Origin: a bacterium
Lineage (GTDB): Bacteria; Campylobacterota; Campylobacteria; Campylobacterales; Arcobacteraceae
NCBI GenBank assembly: GCA_018816105.1
Contig: JAHIWE010000069.1
Location: 1 to 64,000, forward strand
Direction of reading: 5' to 3'
DNA length: 64,000 bases
Positions 11,759 through 22,175 of this stretch are shown piece by piece; within the stretch, counting starts at the first letter, position 1; each line of letters begins with the position of its first letter. The notes beneath the pieces were generated by a model. It did not search any database. It saw nothing but the letters and a program-made list of their open reading frames with translations, and had not been told where the DNA came from. A program made the translations under genes and the position numbers.

Positions 11759-12310
11759 TTATTTCAATGTAAATTTTGATTTTATTTGATCGATTTCTTC
11801 AGTTTTAAGTGCTTCTATCGCTTTAATAGTATGAGATATTATATCTGGTAGTTTATTCAATTCTTCTTTTGAAAAATTGCTTAATACATAATTTGCAACA
11901 TCGTCTTTATGGGCTGGTTTTCCAATACCAATTCTAACTCTAATATACTCTTTTGTAATATGTGCATCAAGTGATTTCAAACCATTGTGTCCACCATGTC
12001 CACCACCAATTTTAAACTTTACAGTTCCAAAAGGTAAATCTAAATCATCATGAATTACAATAATATTTTCTAAATCAATTTTATAATACTCTTTTATTGC
12101 ATGAACTGCAACCCCAGAATTATTCATAAAAGTTGTTGGTTTAGAAAAAAGATTATAACCTGATTTTAAAAGAGTAGATTGAAAGTTTGGATTATTTATA
12201 TTTGAAGTGCTAAGATTTTTAGTTATCTCATCGATAACTAAAAAGCCTATGTTATGTCTTGTTAACTGATATTTGTCACCAATATTACCAAGACCTACAA
12301 TTAAATGCAT
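11759..12310 (-). CDS. pth: Peptidyl-tRNA hydrolase
   Basis: LIVGLGNIGDKYQLTRHNIGF, KPTTFMNNSG, HDDLDLPFG, GGGHGGHNGLKS. Confidence 0.96.
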   Translation of the reverse strand: MHLIVGLGNIGDKYQLTRHNIGFLVIDEITKNLSTSNINNPNFQSTLLKSGYNLFSKPTTFMNNSGVAVHAIKEYYKIDLENIIVIHDDLDLPFGTVKFKIGGGHGGHNGLKSLDAHITKEYIRVRIGIGKPAHKDDVANYVLSNFSKEELNKLPDIISHTIKAIEALKTEEIDQIKSKFTLK

Positions 12311-12319
12311 AAATATTAA

Positions 12320-12856
12320 TTATTTAGCTTTAATTACACCAACAACTGGAACTCTTGGATCTAAGAAACAAGTTACATCTGCAGGTAAAGTTAAATCTCT
12401 AATTAAAATATTATCACCTGTATCTAATTGAGAAACTTCTAAAGTAATGCTATTAGGTAAGTTTTCATAAGTACATTTAACTGGTACTCTTTTTGTATGA
12501 ACCATTAAAAGACCTTTATTTTTAAGACCTTTTGCAATACCTGTAGTTTTAACAGGAATTTTATAAGATGTAAGTACACCTGGTTGTGCAACCATTAAAT
12601 CAACATGTAATAACTCCGAAGTTAATGGACATTTTTGGTATTCTTGAACTACAACTTTTGTAATTGTTCCATCAAGATTAACATCAAATGCTAAAGTCTC
12701 TTTATTTCTTAAAAACTTAATAAATTCATTTCTTTTAAATGCTGCTGAAACATTTTCTAAACCTTTTCCATAAATATTTGCAATTAAATATCCATTTCTT
12801 CTTAAAGTTTTAGTAGCTTGTTTTGTCATACTATCTCTAATGATACCCTCTAACAT
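12320..12856 (-). CDS. rplY: 50S ribosomal protein L25/general stress protein Ctc
   Basis: [31 protein letters not shown]; adjacent to pth. Confidence 0.93.
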   Translation of the reverse strand: MLEGIIRDSMTKQATKTLRRNGYLIANIYGKGLENVSAAFKRNEFIKFLRNKETLAFDVNLDGTITKVVVQEYQKCPLTSELLHVDLMVAQPGVLTSYKIPVKTTGIAKGLKNKGLLMVHTKRVPVKCTYENLPNSITLEVSQLDTGDNILIRDLTLPADVTCFLDPRVPVVGVIKAK

Positions 12857-13012
12857 AACGATCCTTTGTGTGTTTAATTTTAGGGCGTGATTATATAAAA
12901 GCTTTCCTAAATTTTTGTTTAAGTCTTTATTAATAAATTATTTAACTTTTATTAATTGAATTTTTGATAATATGATTACCTCAATAAAAAACAAAATACA
13001 AGGTATAATCCA

Positions 13013-13873
13013 ATGATATTATTAGATGGAAAAGCATTATCTGAAAAAATCAAAGAAGAAGTTAAAGTAGAAGTAGCTCAATTAGTAGAAGAAAAACACA
13101 TAACTCCAGGGTTAGCTGTTATATTAGTTGGAAACGATGCTGCAAGTGCAACTTATGTTGCTAGTAAAGCAAAATCATGTAAAAACGCAGGTATATATTC
13201 TGTTGTTCATGAAATGCCAGATAGCATTACTCAAGAAGAATTATTAGAAACAATTGAAATGATGAATAACAATCCAAAATTAGATGGAATATTAGTTCAA
13301 TTGCCACTTCCAAAACATATTGATACAACAGTTGTTTTAGAAGCAATTAATCCATTAAAAGATGTTGATGGGTTCCATCCTTATAATGTAGGAAGAATGG
13401 TTTCAAATCTTGATTCATTTTTACCAGCAACTCCATTTGGTGTAATGAGAATGTTCCAAGAGTATGGAATTGAATTAAGTGGGAAAAATGTTGTTGTAAT
13501 TGGTTCTTCTGATATTGTTGGAAAACCAATGGCTGCACTTTTAACAAATGCAAAAGCAACAGTAACTGTTTGTAATAGCAGAACTAAAGATTTAGCATCT
13601 CATACAAAAGCTGCTGATATTGTAGTAATTGCAGTTGGTGTTCCTCATTTACTAAAAGGTGATATGCTAAAAGATGGTGCAGTTGTAATTGATGTTGGTA
13701 TTAATAGACTTGATACTGGTAAATTAACAGGTGATGCTGATTTTGAAGATTGTAAAGATAAATGTACTCATATAACACCTGTTCCAGGTGGTGTGGGACC
13801 AATGACTATTGGAATGTTATTAAAAAACACTCTAAAAGCTGCAAAATTAAGAGAAAAAAGAGAAAGCAAATAG
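13013..13873 (+). CDS. folD: Bifunctional methylenetetrahydrofolate dehydrogenase/cyclohydrolase
   Basis: YVASKAKSCKNAGI, DGILVQLPLPKHID, VVIGSSDIVGKPMAALL, TPVPGGVGPMTIGML. Confidence 0.97.
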   Translation: MILLDGKALSEKIKEEVKVEVAQLVEEKHITPGLAVILVGNDAASATYVASKAKSCKNAGIYSVVHEMPDSITQEELLETIEMMNNNPKLDGILVQLPLPKHIDTTVVLEAINPLKDVDGFHPYNVGRMVSNLDSFLPATPFGVMRMFQEYGIELSGKNVVVIGSSDIVGKPMAALLTNAKATVTVCNSRTKDLASHTKAADIVVIAVGVPHLLKGDMLKDGAVVIDVGINRLDTGKLTGDADFEDCKDKCTHITPVPGGVGPMTIGMLLKNTLKAAKLREKRESK

Positions 13874-14659
13874 ATGTTAAAAAAACTATATGGTTGGTCT
13901 TCTTCATGGACTGGAACAATAATAATTGTTCTTGGTATTATATTTTTCGTTGCACAAGCATTTGTAATTCCAAGCGGAAGTATGAAAAACTCTTTATTAA
14001 TTGGTGATATGCTTTTTGTAAAAAAATTCTCTTATGGTATTCCAACTCCTAGAATTCCTTGGCTTGAAATAAAAGTTTTACCTGATTTTAATGACAATGG
14101 ACATTTAATAGAAGGTCCAAGACCCAAAAGAGGAGATATTGTAGTTTTTAGATACCCTAAAAATGAAACAATTCACTATGTAAAAAGAGCCGTGGCAACG
14201 GGTGGTGATTTAGTTGCGATTAAAGATAAACATCTTTTACTTCATCCAAAAGAGGGAAATGAGTTTGTAAAAGCTAATTATCCAAAAGAGAATATTATTG
14301 AAGTTGGAGATAAACTTTGGGTGGTAGATCCATATAAAAAAGATCATCCAGGTATCCATAGTGACCCAGAGGTTGTAGATAATGGAATGAATCCTAGTGA
14401 ACTATTTAATATGATGCCAATTATTATTCCTGAAGATGAAACATTTATGATGGGTGATAATAGAGATCACTCAAATGACTCAAGATTTTGGGGAACTGTT
14501 CCTTATAAATTTATAGTTGGAACTCCTTGGTTTGTATATTTCTCTTGGGATGAAAATAAAGAAATTAGATGGGATAGAGTTTTAAAAACTGTTGAATCTA
14601 TTGAAGAGAATATGGATACAAAAAATATGCAAATCAATCATGAAAAAGGAATCTATTAA
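13874..14659 (+). CDS. lepB: Signal peptidase I
   Basis: AFVIPSGSMKNSLLIGDML, GDIVVFRYPKNETIHYVKRAVATGGD, FMMGDNRDHSNDSRFWG. Confidence 0.95.
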   Translation: MLKKLYGWSSSWTGTIIIVLGIIFFVAQAFVIPSGSMKNSLLIGDMLFVKKFSYGIPTPRIPWLEIKVLPDFNDNGHLIEGPRPKRGDIVVFRYPKNETIHYVKRAVATGGDLVAIKDKHLLLHPKEGNEFVKANYPKENIIEVGDKLWVVDPYKKDHPGIHSDPEVVDNGMNPSELFNMMPIIIPEDETFMMGDNRDHSNDSRFWGTVPYKFIVGTPWFVYFSWDENKEIRWDRVLKTVESIEENMDTKNMQINHEKGIY

Positions 14660-14660
14660 T

Positions 14661-15116
14661 ATGAAATATTTTATCGGTGCAGATCATGCAGGTATTGATA
14701 TAAAAGCTTATGTAAAAGAACTTTTTGAAGAAAGAGGACATGAAGTAGTAGACTTAGGACCTTTTAGCAAAGATAGAGTTGATTACCCTGATTATGCTGC
14801 TAAAGTTTGTAATAAAGTACTTGAAAATGAAGGGACTATGGGAATTTTAATTTGTGGTTCTGGACTTGGTATGAGTATGGCTGCAAATAAATTTGATGGT
14901 ATTAGAGCTGCACTTTGTCACAATGAATATAGCGCAAGAATGGCTAGAAAACACAACGATGCAAATATCATTTGTTTAGGTGAGCGAGTTTCAGGTTATG
15001 GAATGATTGAAGCTATTGTTAAATCTTGGGATAAAGCAGAATTTGAAGGTGGAAGACACGCAGGTCGTGTTGAAAAAATAAATGCCTTAGGAAAAATGGG
15101 AAGCTGTAGAGCATAG
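14661..15116 (+). CDS. rpiB: Ribose 5-phosphate isomerase B (start at ATG 14661, not 14592)
   Basis: MKYFIGADHAGIDIKAYVKE...ILICGSGLGMSMAANK; ATG 14661 directly follows lepB stop. Confidence 0.93.
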   Translation: MKYFIGADHAGIDIKAYVKELFEERGHEVVDLGPFSKDRVDYPDYAAKVCNKVLENEGTMGILICGSGLGMSMAANKFDGIRAALCHNEYSARMARKHNDANIICLGERVSGYGMIEAIVKSWDKAEFEGGRHAGRVEKINALGKMGSCRA

Positions 15117-15132
15117 GGTTTAACCCTATGCT
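15110..15132. terminator. Bidirectional terminator between rpiB and the acetyltransferase
   Basis: AGCATAGGGTT-T-AACCCTATGCT, 11-bp perfect arms, contains both stop codons. Confidence 0.75.
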
Positions 15133-15554
15133 TTAGACTCTTTTTTATACATCAAATATCCATCACACTCTTCATAATAATCTTTTAAAACCTTTTTAAT
15201 CTCAAAGCCAAATTTTTTATATAAATTAATCGCGGTTTCATTTAAAACTTTTACTTCTAAAGAAAAATCTCTATCTATTAAATTCTCAAAACTATACGCT
15301 AAAAGTTTTTTGGCAAAACCTCTATTTTGAAAATCATTTCCAATAGCCAAAGAATAAAGCCTATAATATTTTTTTCTCTTAAGCCACAAAATATATCCAG
15401 CAATTACTCCATCAAATTCTATTTTATATAATTCATTTTTTATAATATGATATTTAATAGAATTTTTACTCATTGAAAATGGGTCATTTGAAAAAACTTC
15501 TCTTTCAATATTATAAAGAGCTGATAAATCTTTTAAATTTGCTTTTGTTATCAT
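15126..15554 (-). CDS. rimI: GNAT N-acetyltransferase, RimI-like
   Basis: VIAGYILWLKRKKYYRLYSLAIGNDFQNRGFAKKLL...LEVKVLNETAINLYKKFGF. Confidence 0.8.
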   Translation of the reverse strand: MITKANLKDLSALYNIEREVFSNDPFSMSKNSIKYHIIKNELYKIEFDGVIAGYILWLKRKKYYRLYSLAIGNDFQNRGFAKKLLAYSFENLIDRDFSLEVKVLNETAINLYKKFGFEIKKVLKDYYEECDGYLMYKKESKA

Positions 15555-16531
15555 TTTTGATAAATTGTATATTTAGGAACTAATTTTTTTGGTCTATATG
15601 ACATTTTTACTTTTTTAAGATTTTCAAATCCCATATCATCACCAACATTTATATACTCACTATTATATTTCTCTTTTAAAATTTTTGTAAATTCTCTGAA
15701 AATAAATTGAGCACATCCAAGTATTTCAAAATCTGTTTTTTCAATAATTACACTTGCTGTGTTTTCATTTATTCGCTCACCTACAGTGAAACCTTTTATT
15801 TCATCATCAATATAAATTACAAGTCCAATGATTTCTAAATTATTATAATCATTTATAAGTCTTTTTATAGCAAATCTTTCAAAATAAATACCATCCATAA
15901 AAACTTCAACTTCTTCTTTTGGCATATATGTTGTTCTGTCTTTTACCCATTTATTAAACAGATGCATAACGGCCGTACCATGCTTTTCTTTGTCTAGTAT
16001 TTCAATTCTATGATTTGGATAAACTTTTGAAAATCTATTTATTTCATTTCTTTTTGATTTGTAAGAATCACCTTTTAAATCAATTAAATCATCAACTTTA
16101 TAAATATAATCAACAAGTTTTTTTTCAATAATAAAATCTTTTAGCATTTCATATACTAAAGTGCCCTCTTCTAAATAATCAACAAATCCTTCAAGTAATT
16201 CTTCATGAACATACTCTATTTTCGAATAATTTCTATTACTATTGTGCGAATTCATAATATCAAAACACTGTAACATAGCATCATAAGTATTCTCTTTTTT
16301 ACCAATTGGTGGTAAAAGCATTGATAATTCACCTGAATTTAATATAAATAAACAAAAAGTATCATTTACGATTGTATAAAATCCTGTTGCTGTTGAAAGC
16401 CATATATAATTTCCAGCAAAAGTGTAATCACTAACATCTACATTTATAAGTTTTAGATATTCATCCATTGTACTTTTTGCTCTTAAATCAAAATGCTTTA
16501 GAGTGTAATTACTGATTGTCAAAGTTGACAT
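15551..16531 (-). CDS. DUF2156 (LPG synthetase C-terminal-like) domain protein
   Basis: GNYIWLSTATGFYTIV...SKRNEINRF...FTVGERINENTASVIIEK...YINVGDDMGFENLKKVKMSYRP. Confidence 0.75.
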   Translation of the reverse strand: MSTLTISNYTLKHFDLRAKSTMDEYLKLINVDVSDYTFAGNYIWLSTATGFYTIVNDTFCLFILNSGELSMLLPPIGKKENTYDAMLQCFDIMNSHNSNRNYSKIEYVHEELLEGFVDYLEEGTLVYEMLKDFIIEKKLVDYIYKVDDLIDLKGDSYKSKRNEINRFSKVYPNHRIEILDKEKHGTAVMHLFNKWVKDRTTYMPKEEVEVFMDGIYFERFAIKRLINDYNNLEIIGLVIYIDDEIKGFTVGERINENTASVIIEKTDFEILGCAQFIFREFTKILKEKYNSEYINVGDDMGFENLKKVKMSYRPKKLVPKYTIYQK

Positions 16532-16667
16532 TTTGTTTTATCCTTAATAAAATTTTCGAAATTATACATCTGATTTTAACTTTTGCATCAAATTTTTTTA
16601 AATTTAATTCTAAGTGCCTATTTATCAATATTATGAGATAATCAAACAAAATAAAAAAGGCATATTT

Positions 16668-16781
16668 ATGAGTGATTGGCAAGTTTATTTAATGATGTTT
16701 ATTGTCGTAAGCCTAATGTTACTTGGTAAAAAAATGATGTTTTTTGATGACAAAAAAGAAGACTCAAAGGATAAGAATTGA
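16668..16781 (+). CDS. Small single-TM protein (37 aa), not in ORF track
   Basis: MSDWQVYLMMFIVVSLMLLGKKMMFFDDKKEDSKDKN*; RBS AAAAAAGG upstream; TTGA overlap with next CDS. Confidence 0.65.
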   Translation: MSDWQVYLMMFIVVSLMLLGKKMMFFDDKKEDSKDKN

Positions 16782-18007
16782 TAAATCCTAGAATTATAGA
16801 TTATATATTTACTTCAGCATCTATTCAAAGATGGAATGACTATCCAAGAATGGTTCAATTAGTTGAACTTGATAAACAAGCACATAAATTTATTATTGCT
16901 TATTTTATAGCAAAACTAGAAAAAGATATAGATTACACACACCTAATAGAAGCTGGAATTTTTGAATTTCTTAGACGTGTAGTTGTAACCGATATTCGAC
17001 CTGATGTTTTTAGAAAAGCTCTACAAAAAAAATCAAAAGAAATAAACTCATGGGTTATTTCAAAACTCACTCCTTCACTAAAAGATATAAATAATGGAAC
17101 TTTTTTACAAAAATTTGAAGAATATTTATCAAATCCTGACATGTATAAAAAAGAAAGATTTATACTAAAAGCTGCATCATATCTTGCTACAAAATGGGAA
17201 TTTTCAATAGTTTATCAAACGAGCCAATTTTTAAATGATATTGAAGATGTAAAAAAAAGTGTTGATGAAGAGATTGAAGACTATTATGAATTAATTGGAG
17301 TAAGAAAAATTGCATTAAATAAAAAGCTTGGGAAAATCATAGATTTAAGTGGTAGATTAAGATTTCAAAAAAGATGGGCGCAAACTCCTAGAATTCCTGA
17401 AACATCAGTTTTAGGGCATATGCTTACAGTTGCTCTTTTTGGATATTTTTTCTCACTTGAAGTAAATGCTTGTGATAAAAGATTACAAAACAACTTTTTT
17501 ACAGCTCTATTTCACGATTTACCAGAAGCTTTAACTAGAGATATTATAACACCTGTAAAATACTGTGTTGATGAGTTATCTGATATTATTGCAGAGTATG
17601 AAATAGAAAAAATTCAAGATGATATTTTGCCTAATATTCCGGAGGTTTTACATGAAGAATTCTCTTATATTTTAGGTCTTTATGATGGAATAAAAGAGGA
17701 ATTCACAAATAAAATAAAATTAAATGGCAAAATAGAAGTAGTTGATGATGTATCAAAATACAATACAGATAAATACGAAGCAATAGATGGACTCGCTCTT
17801 AAGCAGTGTGATAAACTATCAGCATTTGTAGAAGCTAGTTTATCTATTTCACATGGTATAAAATCAAAAGAATTACTAAATGGTAAAAAAGAGATTTTAA
17901 AAGGATTAAAAGAAGTTCAAGGAATCGATTTCAAAGCTATAGCTATGCAAATTGACTATGAATTTGGAACAACAGGTCAAACACAAGCACGAATGGAGTT
18001 TGATTAA
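16778..18007 (+). CDS. HD domain-containing metal-dependent hydrolase
   Basis: PETSVLGHMLTVALFGYFFSLE...FFTALFHDLPEALTRDIITPVK (H..HD..E HD motif). Confidence 0.8.
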   Translation: MINPRIIDYIFTSASIQRWNDYPRMVQLVELDKQAHKFIIAYFIAKLEKDIDYTHLIEAGIFEFLRRVVVTDIRPDVFRKALQKKSKEINSWVISKLTPSLKDINNGTFLQKFEEYLSNPDMYKKERFILKAASYLATKWEFSIVYQTSQFLNDIEDVKKSVDEEIEDYYELIGVRKIALNKKLGKIIDLSGRLRFQKRWAQTPRIPETSVLGHMLTVALFGYFFSLEVNACDKRLQNNFFTALFHDLPEALTRDIITPVKYCVDELSDIIAEYEIEKIQDDILPNIPEVLHEEFSYILGLYDGIKEEFTNKIKLNGKIEVVDDVSKYNTDKYEAIDGLALKQCDKLSAFVEASLSISHGIKSKELLNGKKEILKGLKEVQGIDFKAIAMQIDYEFGTTGQTQARMEFD

Positions 18008-18014
18008 AATATAG

Positions 18015-18043
18015 AAAATATAGCTTATTAAAAGCTATATTTT
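18015..18043. terminator. Bidirectional terminator
   Basis: AAAATATAGCTT-attaa-AAGCTATATTTT between convergent CDSs. Confidence 0.75.
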
Positions 18044-20004
18044 AAATTTGCGTATAAATATCTTCCAGGATCATTAAATGAAGAAGAAGTTGCATACATA
18101 ATATCTTTGTACATGTTTGTTGATGCATAAGTTTTATCAAATACATTATCAACCCCAAAAGTTAAACCTATATTTTTATGAACTTGATTATTATATTTTA
18201 AATTAAATACAGCATATCCACCAAGTTTACTTTCCCCAGCATCATTATCAAATTTACTCCAACTATCAACAGCTATTACTTCAGCTGTATATTTTGATTT
18301 ATCTATTTCATAATTTAAAGCTAAATTTCCTTTTAATGGTGGGATTTCAGCTAAATCTCTGTCTATTTTTCCAGCAAGTGCTTCATCTTTTTTACCTCTT
18401 TGATAAGCAATTCCATAATCAAGTGATAAATTTTCAGTCATGAAATAAAATCCAGAAATATCTAAACCATAAATTTTAGCATCAATATTTTCAAATGATA
18501 CAGGAGACATTCCTCCAGTATAAGGATTATAAATATAATCTTTTAATATAGAGTAAAATAATTTTGGCCTAATATTAAATGTTCCAATAGTTTTATCAAA
18601 ACCAATATCAGCTTCATAATTTTTTGTATCTTCTAAATCTGAATTTCCTTGTGCTCCCATTCCTGTTGTATATAGTTCTCTAGCATCAGGAACTCTTGCT
18701 GATTTTCCAATACCTGCAAAATATTTTGTATTATCATCTAAATTATAGATGGCAAAAATATTTCCATTTAAAGCAGTGTATTTATTGTCTTTTTTTGTTA
18801 CATTAGCTGAGTCAATATCAGTATAATCATATCTTAACCCCATTTCTAAATCTAATTTACCAAATGATTTTTCAAGTTTTGAAAATATTGCTTTATTTGT
18901 AGTATCTGTTGATGCTAAACTAGAACCTGTGTATGTAGAAACTCCAGTAGTTCTATTTGTAATATAATTTTCACCTCTCCAATTTCTAACACTCGTATCT
19001 AAACCTAAAGTTACAACAGAATCAGCAACTTCCATACTATTTTTAATTTTTGTTCCCCACATTGATGTTTTATAATGTGCAGTAGAATATGTAAGCCCAC
19101 TATTTCTAAGTTTAGTACTCATTGGATGATCAACATTTGAATAGTAGTATTCTAAGTTTAACTCTTTTGATAAGTCTGATAAATTTCTTGCAGTATAGCC
19201 AAGAGTATAAATATTTGAATCATCATAATCAGCATCCATTGAACCTGCTGGATATAATACTTCATCACTTCTATTAGCTGTATATGAAAGTTTTATTTCA
19301 GAATCATCATTTATATTAAACACTCCCTTTGTTAAAAGTGTATTCTTTTCAAAAGCTTCTTGTTTAGAATCAGAATATAATCTAGAGTTTGCAAATCCTT
19401 TTTCTATTTGTTGTTCTGTAAAATTATTCCCATTCCCATCTTTATATTGATCACCTTGCTCTGTTGAAGTAGAAACTAATAATTTAAATCTATCAGTACC
19501 ACCACTTAGTGTTGCACTAGCTTTTTTATATCCAAAACTTCCAGCTCCTAGATTTACTTCACCATGTACGTTTTTTGTTGGTTCTTTTGTTGTTACTTTT
19601 ACAAGTCCACTTAATGTTCCAAAATTTTCAACATCATAAGGTCCTTCGATTACTTTTACACTTTGAATATTATTTGATAAAACATGAGAAGTTGCAGGAT
19701 CCATTCTATTTGGACATGCACCATAAATTTTGGCATCGTCTAAAATGATATTAATATTATCTTTTTTTTGCCCTCTTAAAATAATATCATTTGCAATCCC
19801 ACTTCTTCGTACAATTGAAATCGAAGGAACATTTTTGCTTAAAGCCTCAGCCAAATCTGCACTTTTTATTTGTTCATTACTAACATCTTTTACTATTTTT
19901 GAATTTGCAGTTTCTACTACACTAATTGTGTCTAAAGTTGTGATTTCACTTGCACTTAATATAACAGCAGTTGTTACAAGTGATAAAGAGATAATTTTCT
20001 TCAT
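18028..20004 (-). CDS. TonB-dependent outer-membrane receptor
   Basis: Signal peptide; plug domain (NVPSISIVRRSGIANDIILRGQ...VKVIEGPYDVENFGTLSGLV); C-terminal GRYLYANLKYSF. Confidence 0.9.
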   Translation of the reverse strand: MKKIISLSLVTTAVILSASEITTLDTISVVETANSKIVKDVSNEQIKSADLAEALSKNVPSISIVRRSGIANDIILRGQKKDNINIILDDAKIYGACPNRMDPATSHVLSNNIQSVKVIEGPYDVENFGTLSGLVKVTTKEPTKNVHGEVNLGAGSFGYKKASATLSGGTDRFKLLVSTSTEQGDQYKDGNGNNFTEQQIEKGFANSRLYSDSKQEAFEKNTLLTKGVFNINDDSEIKLSYTANRSDEVLYPAGSMDADYDDSNIYTLGYTARNLSDLSKELNLEYYYSNVDHPMSTKLRNSGLTYSTAHYKTSMWGTKIKNSMEVADSVVTLGLDTSVRNWRGENYITNRTTGVSTYTGSSLASTDTTNKAIFSKLEKSFGKLDLEMGLRYDYTDIDSANVTKKDNKYTALNGNIFAIYNLDDNTKYFAGIGKSARVPDARELYTTGMGAQGNSDLEDTKNYEADIGFDKTIGTFNIRPKLFYSILKDYIYNPYTGGMSPVSFENIDAKIYGLDISGFYFMTENLSLDYGIAYQRGKKDEALAGKIDRDLAEIPPLKGNLALNYEIDKSKYTAEVIAVDSWSKFDNDAGESKLGGYAVFNLKYNNQVHKNIGLTFGVDNVFDKTYASTNMYKDIMYATSSSFNDPGRYLYANLKYSF

Positions 20005-20069
20005 AAATATTGCCTTGTATTAATAAATTTATGAATTATCCCAAATAGCTGTTAATTTTCTGTTAATTA

Positions 20070-21680
20070 TTAGAAATAGTTTTCTATGTACTCTTTTGTT
20101 TCATTTATTTGAAGTTCAAGGTCTTTTTCATCCCAATTATAAAGTTTTGCCATCACTTGACAAATTGTTTCAACACATGATATTGAAGCTTTTTTATCCA
20201 CAAAACAAAGCCCTATTCTTCGTGATAAAAAATCAATAGGTTTTTTTACAAACTCATTTTCAATACAATATATAATCTCAGCTTTTAAATATGGTAAATC
20301 ATCATTTATTAACTCAAAATTATCAAGTTCATTTGCTAATAATAAAACTTTTGTTGCATTAGTTCCATAAAGTGTAATTAGTGATTCTTTTGTATTTTTC
20401 GATACTGGATAAAAACTTATTAGTTTTTCTAAATCTTCATGCTTTTCTTCATTTCCAAGTAATTTAAAATTTTTTGTAATACAAGGCTCTTTTTTCTCTA
20501 AGATTTTTTTCTCTATTAAAAAATCTATCATATCTTGTGCCATTTTTCTATAAGTAGTCCATTTCCCTCCAGCAATTGAAATTAAACCATTTTTAGAACT
20601 TGTTATTAAATGCTCACGAACTATCTCTTGAGTTGTATTAATATTCCTATTTTTTATAAGTGGTCTTATTCCACTCCAAGACGATAATATATCCTCTTTT
20701 TCCAAAGGCTTTTGAAAATAAATATTTACTTCATTTAACAAATATTCAATCTGCTTATCTTTTACTTTTGGATTCTCATCATAAACACAGCTTTCATCTG
20801 TTGTTCCTATTAAACAGTGGTTTAAATATGGAAGTATAAATATAATTCTTCCATCACTTGTATTTGAAATTAATAATGCCTCACTTGAACCTAAAAACTC
20901 TTTTTTAACTACTATATGAACTCCACTACTCAAAGCTAAAATCTCATCTGAATATTTATCATCTAAAATTCTAATATTATCAACACTTGCGCCACTTGCA
21001 TTTATAACACATTTTGAAAAAACTTCATATTCTTGATTTTCAAATTTATCAAAATATTTTACACCTATAATTTTTTGATTTTCATCATATAAAAAACCAT
21101 TTACTTCACAATAGTTTTTAAGACTTGCTCCTTTATTATTAGCTGTTTGTAAAAGTGAGATTATCATTCTAGTATCTAAAAAAGTGCCATCATAAAAAGA
21201 TACACATCCTTTTAGTTTTTCATTTTTTATATTTGGGAAAAATAAAGTAGAAACAACTTTATTTAAAAAAGAGTTATTACCTAAGCTTTTTTTACTGGCG
21301 ATTAATTTATACATAAAAAGACCAATCCATGTATAAAAAAGATTTATATATGAAAAAGTTGGAATATTGATTTTTACTCTTGAAGAAAGGTTTGAGGCAT
21401 TTTTTAGAAAAATAGCTCGTTCTTGTAATCCCTCTTTTACTAGATCATACTGAGATTTATCAAGATTTTTAATAGCTTTTTCAAGATACCGAACTCCTCC
21501 ATGAACTAATTTAGAACTTTTAGAGCTAGCACCACTTGCAATGTCATTTTTTTCAAGTAATAAAACTTTATATCCACGTAAAGAGGCATCCAAAACAATG
21601 CCACTTCCAACAGCACCTGCACCTATTATAATAATATCATAGTTTTCGTCTTGCAATTGCATGATTTTTCCCTTTTTCAA
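20070..21680 (-). CDS. glpD: Glycerol-3-phosphate dehydrogenase (FAD)
   Basis: YDIIIIGAGAVGSGIVLDASLRG, SSKSSKLVHGGVRYLE, LIGTTDESCVYDENP, AGGKWTTYRKMAQ. Confidence 0.9.
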   Translation of the reverse strand: MKKGKIMQLQDENYDIIIIGAGAVGSGIVLDASLRGYKVLLLEKNDIASGASSKSSKLVHGGVRYLEKAIKNLDKSQYDLVKEGLQERAIFLKNASNLSSRVKINIPTFSYINLFYTWIGLFMYKLIASKKSLGNNSFLNKVVSTLFFPNIKNEKLKGCVSFYDGTFLDTRMIISLLQTANNKGASLKNYCEVNGFLYDENQKIIGVKYFDKFENQEYEVFSKCVINASGASVDNIRILDDKYSDEILALSSGVHIVVKKEFLGSSEALLISNTSDGRIIFILPYLNHCLIGTTDESCVYDENPKVKDKQIEYLLNEVNIYFQKPLEKEDILSSWSGIRPLIKNRNINTTQEIVREHLITSSKNGLISIAGGKWTTYRKMAQDMIDFLIEKKILEKKEPCITKNFKLLGNEEKHEDLEKLISFYPVSKNTKESLITLYGTNATKVLLLANELDNFELINDDLPYLKAEIIYCIENEFVKKPIDFLSRRIGLCFVDKKASISCVETICQVMAKLYNWDEKDLELQINETKEYIENYF

Positions 21681-21743
21681 AGGTTTTTAATAAAAGCTTT
21701 GTGTAAAGGTAGGATATAATAAAAATAAATAAAAAGGAATAAA

Positions 21744-22154
21744 ATGCAAATTATTATTGCCATTGCTATTTTGATTGTAGCTCTTACTTTGATACTTTAT
21801 AAGGTAAATAATAAATTCGAGAAAAAAGAATTTATAATCCTTTTAACTATTATAGTAATCTCATCAATTGCTTATATGTTCTATGAAAAGACACAAGAAG
21901 AATTTTTTCCAAAAATGTTTAAAGAAAAATATTCAAAAGAAAAAAGTGCAACTATTGAAGGTTTAAAAGCAGAATTATTAAATAATAAAGTAGTTAGTTC
22001 TAAAACTAAGTTTGTTTATAAGTTTACTTATTTAGTAAAAAAAGAAAATAAAGAGTTTTTATGTACTGCATCAGATGTTGAAATAAATAAAATCGAAGAT
22101 AACTATATCTTCACTAATTTCTCAGATTTAAAAGAAGAGTGTATTTTAAAATAA
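21744..22154 (+). CDS. Hypothetical membrane-anchored protein
   Basis: Two predicted N-terminal TM helices, hydrophilic tail; RBS AAAAGGAA. Confidence 0.6.
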   Translation: MQIIIAIAILIVALTLILYKVNNKFEKKEFIILLTIIVISSIAYMFYEKTQEEFFPKMFKEKYSKEKSATIEGLKAELLNNKVVSSKTKFVYKFTYLVKKENKEFLCTASDVEINKIEDNYIFTNFSDLKEECILK

Positions 22155-22175
22155 TCTCTTCTTTTAAAATATAAA

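Noticed and set aside
13347-14007. ORFs at 13347-13559 (-) and 13762-14007 (+) in folD/lepB
   Set aside because: Overlap conserved coding sequence in alternative frames; low-complexity translations.
14592-14660. Upstream extension of the rpiB ORF
   Set aside because: Extension lies within lepB in another frame; ATG 14661 gives the canonical RpiB N-terminus.
16933-17142. 69-aa antisense ORF in the HD-domain gene
   Set aside because: Antisense shadow.
19730-20023. 97-aa plus-strand ORF opposite the TonB receptor N-terminus
   Set aside because: Antisense of signal peptide/plug region; no independent evidence.
20005-20070. Searched for a Fur box upstream of the TonB receptor
   Set aside because: No convincing 19-bp Fur-like palindrome could be read; iron regulation not claimed.
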